Below, one piece after another: positions 22,857 through 26,165 of a stretch of DNA of 26,165 nt. Source of the stretch: JAUUSJ01 sp051880475 (GTDB lineage: Bacteria; Bacillota; Clostridia; Lachnospirales; Lachnospiraceae); NCBI GenBank assembly GCA_051880475.1, contig JBJEOA010000062.1, positions 1 to 26,165 of the forward strand, given 5' to 3'. The stretch's first letter is position 1. Every line of letters begins with the position of its first letter. The notes beneath the pieces are model-generated. The model had not been told where the DNA came from and did no database searches. It saw nothing but the letters and a program-made list of their open reading frames with translations. Both the position numbers and the translations under genes were made by a program.

Positions 22857-22898
22857 TCAAAAAAAATAGAAGGGATACCGAAAAATTACGATATCCCT
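22857..22898 (-). terminator. pta terminator
   Basis: AGGGATATCG pairs with CGGTATCCCT (one G-U) around an 8-nt loop, then TCTATTTTTTTT on the minus strand. A smaller CCATAA/TTATGG hairpin (22900-22915) precedes it. Confidence 0.85.
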
Positions 22899-22924
22899 CC
22901 CATAAAAAATTATGGCATGAAAAA

Positions 22925-24016
22925 TTATTCTTTTAATTTCAGTATGGACTTAACAATAGCCGTAACTAACTTCTCCAACTCTTCCATACTATTAATCTCT
23001 ATGCTCCCCTTAGCAACAGGAGCCTTTTCCTCTTTCTCCTCGTCAATCGGACAGCTAAGTGCCGCTGTAACGATGGACATGCTATAAACTTCCTCCGCTG
23101 TACATCCACGACTTAAATCATTGATAGGAGCGTTAAGTCCCTGAAGAACAGGACCTACTGCTGTATATCCACCAAGACGAGAGGCAATCTTATAGCCGAT
23201 ATTACTAGCGTCAATATTTGGGAAGATAAAGGTATTCGCTTGTCCAGCTACCGGTGAATCTGGACATTTTACGCTAGCTACTACCTGAGAAACAGCTGCG
23301 TCAAACTGAATTTCACCCTCAACTGCTAAATCTGGTGCTTTCTCCTTAATCTTCTTTGCTGCACTTGCCACCTTGCTTACAGATGGTCCCTTACCAGAGC
23401 CGAGTGTAGAGTAGGATAACATAGCCACCTTTGGATCAATTCCAAAAATACGAGCTGTATTAGCGGACTCGATTGCGATCTCTACTAAGTCATCATCAGA
23501 AGGATCGATATTGATTGCACAGTCGCCCATAGCAATCTTCTCATCACCACGAACAAGAATGAAACAAGAACTTACGATATTATTACCTGGTTTTGTCTTA
23601 ATAAGCTGCAATGCAGGACGAACTGTGTCAGCCGTTGAATAAGTAGCTCCACCGAGAAGACAATCTGCTCCACCCATCTTAACCAACATTGTTCCAAAGT
23701 AATTGCTCTTTTGTAAAGTAGTGCGAACCTGCTCCTCGCTCATCTTGCCTTTACGAAGTTTCACCATCTCGGCAACCATAGCATCCATCTTCTCCTTCTC
23801 ATAAGTAAGTGGATCTATAATCGTACATTTGGAAATGTCGTAACCATTCGCTGCTGCCGCAGCCTTCACTTCCTCTTCATTGCCAAGAAGAACAACGTCC
23901 AAGATTCCCTCTGCCGTCAATTTACTGGCAGAATCCAAAATTCTTGGATCTGGTCCCTCCGTATAAACAACAGTGCGAGGATACTTCTTTAATGTTTCAA
24001 TCATTTTGGTTAACAT
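22925..24016 (-). CDS. pta: Phosphate acetyltransferase with C-terminal extension
   Basis: A 363-residue enzyme of the PTA/PTB family that interconverts acetyl-CoA and acetyl phosphate. It has VVYTEGPDPRILDSA, LLGGATYSTADTVRPALQ, AMLSYSTLGSGKGPSVSKV, GEIQFDAA and the C-terminal GYTAVGPVLQGLNAPINDLSRGC, all typical of Pta. Usual family length is about 325-333 residues. Here about 43 more residues follow the normal end: an acidic/Ala-Pro linker, then an amphipathic helix ending ELEKLVTAIVKSILKLKE. The longest frame starts at 24073, but ATG 24016 has GGAGGG ten bases upstream. Acetate kinase normally follows pta, yet no ackA is adjacent. Confidence 0.92.
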   Translation of the reverse strand: MLTKMIETLKKYPRTVVYTEGPDPRILDSASKLTAEGILDVVLLGNEEEVKAAAAANGYDISKCTIIDPLTYEKEKMDAMVAEMVKLRKGKMSEEQVRTTLQKSNYFGTMLVKMGGADCLLGGATYSTADTVRPALQLIKTKPGNNIVSSCFILVRGDEKIAMGDCAINIDPSDDDLVEIAIESANTARIFGIDPKVAMLSYSTLGSGKGPSVSKVASAAKKIKEKAPDLAVEGEIQFDAAVSQVVASVKCPDSPVAGQANTFIFPNIDASNIGYKIASRLGGYTAVGPVLQGLNAPINDLSRGCTAEEVYSMSIVTAALSCPIDEEKEEKAPVAKGSIEINSMEELEKLVTAIVKSILKLKE

Positions 24017-24123
24017 TATGTATAAGCCCTCCAATTCTATTATTCTACTATTAATTATAATTCCTAAATCCACTACTTTTCAATGGAACATTGCTATAAT
24101 TTTTTGGCAAATTTACGAATTAT

Positions 24124-24151
24124 ATAATAATTGAGGGATATTTTTTGTTAA
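24124..24151 (-). promoter_or_regulatory. Possible pta promoter
   Basis: TTAACA (24146-24151), a 16-bp spacer and TATTAT (24124-24129) on the minus strand. TATAAT also lies in register at 19 bp. The rest of the 24017-24292 gap is AT-rich with no ORF or strong hairpin. Confidence 0.45.
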
Positions 24152-24292
24152 TTTCCTATACTTTTCTTTAAAACTATGCTCTATCCAAAAGCTATCTGAA
24201 ACCTCTCTTTTTAATGCAAGTCACGCTAAACTAATTCGCCCATTTTCACGGGAATTTACAAACAAAATTAAATAAAAGATATAAATAAAATT

Positions 24293-25324
24293 TTATTTTA
24301 CATATGCCTCTAAAAGGCGAAATGTATTTTCCACCCCATCTATATGACTTCTCTCGTAGCCATGAGAAGCATAAATTCCAGGACCAATTAAGCCATGTTT
24401 GCAATCTGCTCCTCCAACCAAAGCCACATCTGCATCCGAGCCATAATATGGATAAACATCTACTGCATAGTCAATCTTATTCTCTCTCGCAGCCAAAATC
24501 AGCTTTTTCACTACGTCATAGTGATACGGACTCCTCGAATCCTTAGAACAAATAGAAACTTGATGTTCTGTACACTCTAAACCTTCTCCCACACATCCCA
24601 TATCTACAGATATTATTTCTGTCACATTTGCAGGTGTAGAAGCACTAGCTCCATGTCCCACCTCCTCAAAAACTGTAAAATAGTGATATAAATCTCTCTC
24701 TGGCATATTTCCACATTCCTTTAAATATTTCGCCTGACCAAGCAAAATTGCCGCACTCAATTTATCATCTAAAAATCTGCTCTTAATATAGCCACTCTTC
24801 GTAATGACTGTTCTTGGGTCGACACAGACATAATCTCCATTCTCAATTCCCAACTTTTTCGTCTCATCCTTAGAAAATACTTTTTCATCTAATACAACCT
24901 CAATAGTGTCAAATGTCCTTTTTACCTCATCATACTTTCCATTTACATGAATCGAGGCATCGACAAGCTGACAAGTTCCCTCATAGACTTCACCAGTAAC
25001 TGTATAAATTTTACAATTTTCTCCTTCCACATTATTGGCATTTAATCCCCCAATTGGAGTAATGCGAAGTCGTCCATCGCTCTTAATCTCGGCAACCATC
25101 CCTCCTAATGTATCAATATGTGCCGTTAGCATAAGACCGTCTTTTATATCCTTTCCTGGAATATGGGCAAGCACACCGCCCTTATTCGTCTTTTTCACCC
25201 CATAACCAAATTTTTCATATTCTCCCATCACATAATCCGCTACATTTTTCGTAAACCCCGACGGACTATCGATAGCCAATATCGCTTTTGCCTGTTCTAA
25301 TATATAATCTATATACTTTTGCAT
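24293..25324 (-). CDS. M42-family metallo-aminopeptidase
   Basis: A 343-residue cytoplasmic dizinc exopeptidase (FrvX/PepA/CelM group), which trims N-terminal residues from peptides and forms large tetrahedral complexes in known members. Metal ligands can be placed at His69 (LTAHIDT), Asp187 (RFLDDKLS), Glu221 (VFEEVGHGAS), Asp241 (DMGC) and His321 (ASHGYERSHIDG), with Glu220 as the general base. A small barrel domain is inserted between about 75 and 165, as usual. ATG 25324 has AAAGGAGAGGG upstream. It follows proC by 37 bp and is probably co-transcribed. Substrate preference cannot be read from the sequence. Confidence 0.9.
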   Translation of the reverse strand: MQKYIDYILEQAKAILAIDSPSGFTKNVADYVMGEYEKFGYGVKKTNKGGVLAHIPGKDIKDGLMLTAHIDTLGGMVAEIKSDGRLRITPIGGLNANNVEGENCKIYTVTGEVYEGTCQLVDASIHVNGKYDEVKRTFDTIEVVLDEKVFSKDETKKLGIENGDYVCVDPRTVITKSGYIKSRFLDDKLSAAILLGQAKYLKECGNMPERDLYHYFTVFEEVGHGASASTPANVTEIISVDMGCVGEGLECTEHQVSICSKDSRSPYHYDVVKKLILAARENKIDYAVDVYPYYGSDADVALVGGADCKHGLIGPGIYASHGYERSHIDGVENTFRLLEAYVK

Positions 25325-25361
25325 TTTCTTACCCTCTCCTTTACTTTTTTAACTAATATAC

Positions 25362-26162
25362 TTACATATTTCTATTTTTCTCTGCTGCCACATGTACAGC
25401 TTCCATAACCGTTGCACGAAATCCATTATCCTCCAATGCCTTTACCGCATCAATCGTTGTTCCCCCAGGTGAGCAAACCATATCTTTTAAATCGCCAGGA
25501 TGTCTCTTCGTATCTAATACCATCTTCGCAGAGCCAAGCACCGCCTGCGCCGCAAAAGTATATGCCTGACTGCGTGGCATTCCCTCCATAACAGCACCGT
25601 CCGCCAAAGCTTCAATAAACATATAAACATAGGCAGGAGAAGAACCACTCACACCAACGACTGCGTCAATCAATTTTTCTGGAATAAACTCCGCCTCTCC
25701 AAAACTTCTAAAAATTTTCAAAGCCACCTGTTTTTCTTCTTCCGATACATTTGCATTGACACAAACTCCAGCCATTCCAGCTCCAACTAATGCAGGAGTA
25801 TTTGGCATAACACGCACAATTTTATTATCCTTACTCAACATTTCTTCTAATCGAGCAATTGTAATTCCCGCTGCAATAGATATAACTAACTTATCCGCTG
25901 TAATCTCCTCTCTCACCTCTTTTAGTACAGCAGGCAATACCTGAGGCTTTACACATAATACTATCGTCTCAGCCTCCTGAATCATAGCCTTTACATCACT
26001 TACCGCTATCACACTAAACTTTTCTTTTAACGTATCAACCGCTGGCTGATATACATCATACACCATGACTTCCTCTGGAGCATATAACTTCGAGCGAACC
26101 AATCCTCCGACAATAGCTCCTCCCATATTTCCTCCACCAATAAATCCAATTGTATGTCTCAT
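25362..26162 (-). CDS. proC: Pyrroline-5-carboxylate reductase
   Basis: A 266-residue enzyme that reduces pyrroline-5-carboxylate to proline with NAD(P)H. The N-terminal IGFIGGGNMGGAIVGGL is the dinucleotide-binding motif, and the C-terminal VSGSSPAYVYMFIEALADGA is the ProC signature, followed by CSPGGTTIDAVKALEDNGFR. Length is normal. The ATG at 26162 lies three bases from the window edge, so the ribosome site cannot be checked, but homologues begin at the same point. It leads a two-gene run with the M42 peptidase gene. Confidence 0.93.
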   Translation of the reverse strand: MRHTIGFIGGGNMGGAIVGGLVRSKLYAPEEVMVYDVYQPAVDTLKEKFSVIAVSDVKAMIQEAETIVLCVKPQVLPAVLKEVREEITADKLVISIAAGITIARLEEMLSKDNKIVRVMPNTPALVGAGMAGVCVNANVSEEEKQVALKIFRSFGEAEFIPEKLIDAVVGVSGSSPAYVYMFIEALADGAVMEGMPRSQAYTFAAQAVLGSAKMVLDTKRHPGDLKDMVCSPGGTTIDAVKALEDNGFRATVMEAVHVAAEKNRNM

Positions 26163-26165
26163 CGT

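Noticed and set aside
24212..24222. Zur-like half site AATGCAAG upstream of pta
   Set aside because: The partner arm is absent at the 5-bp spacing, so it does not match the 9-5-9 palindrome.
1..26165. CRISPR array, tRNA/rRNA genes, IS elements, prophage or defence genes
   Set aside because: I saw no spaced repeat arrays, tRNA-like cloverleaf, transposase, integrase or nuclease/helicase defence protein in any frame read.

Overview
The window looks like a chromosomal segment of a low-GC anaerobic Firmicute, most likely Lachnospiraceae/Clostridia. The grounds are AT-rich intergenic DNA, strong AGGAGG-type ribosome sites, consensus TTGACA/TATAAT promoters, a CUT1 sugar ABC system without its own ATPase, DUF624 and PadR-DUF1700-DUF4097 modules, and a ThrH-type phosphatase. 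I see no rRNA, tRNA, CRISPR array, transposase or phage gene.

Region 1 (1-7.7 kb) is a metal-homeostasis block with a sugar-acid module inside it. On the minus strand lie a zinc ABC transporter operon (znuA-znuC-znuB), then cysE and a truncated CobW/COG0523 GTPase. About 2.9 kb upstream of znuA, also on the minus strand, is a Fur-family regulator, probably Zur. The znuA and zur promoters are carried on almost identical 65-bp cassettes: TTGACA, a 17-bp spacer, TATAAT, and a perfect 9-5-9 palindrome AAAATGCAA/TTGCATTTT over the start site. znuA has a second such palindrome upstream of its -35. Between the cassettes, on the plus strand, are a KDPG aldolase gene (eda) and a KDG-type kinase gene (kdgK), which together turn 2-keto-3-deoxygluconate into pyruvate and glyceraldehyde-3-phosphate. 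A small one-helix membrane ORF lies on the plus strand upstream of zur.

Region 2 (7.8-15 kb) is a fructoside/sucrose-type utilisation locus on the minus strand: lipoprotein binding protein, two permeases, a LacI-family regulator, and a cytoplasmic GH32 fructosidase. A DUF624 membrane protein lies just upstream. Three 14-bp operators of the form TGGAATCG(G/C)TTCCA sit at the binding-protein promoter (two, with a hairpin between) and before the GH32 gene (one). A strong terminator plus a 16-bp tandem repeat lies between the binding-protein and permease genes.

Region 3 (15-20.5 kb) holds a thioredoxin reductase, a MarR regulator with a palindrome at its promoter, an FGGY sugar kinase, a divergent ThrH phosphatase, and an XdhC/CoxI protein with an unusual domain order.

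Region 4 (20.6-26.2 kb) holds a tightly coupled PadR-DUF1700-DUF4097 operon, a phosphate acetyltransferase (pta) with an unusual C-terminal tail and no adjacent acetate kinase gene, an M42 aminopeptidase and pyrroline-5-carboxylate reductase (proC). Several gene starts were moved from the longest ORF to an internal ATG with a good ribosome site. No clearly new defence or mobile system is visible. The most notable signals are the duplicated zinc promoter cassettes flanking eda-kdgK-zur, the CobW protein without CXCC, the altered ZnuA metal site, and the tail on Pta.
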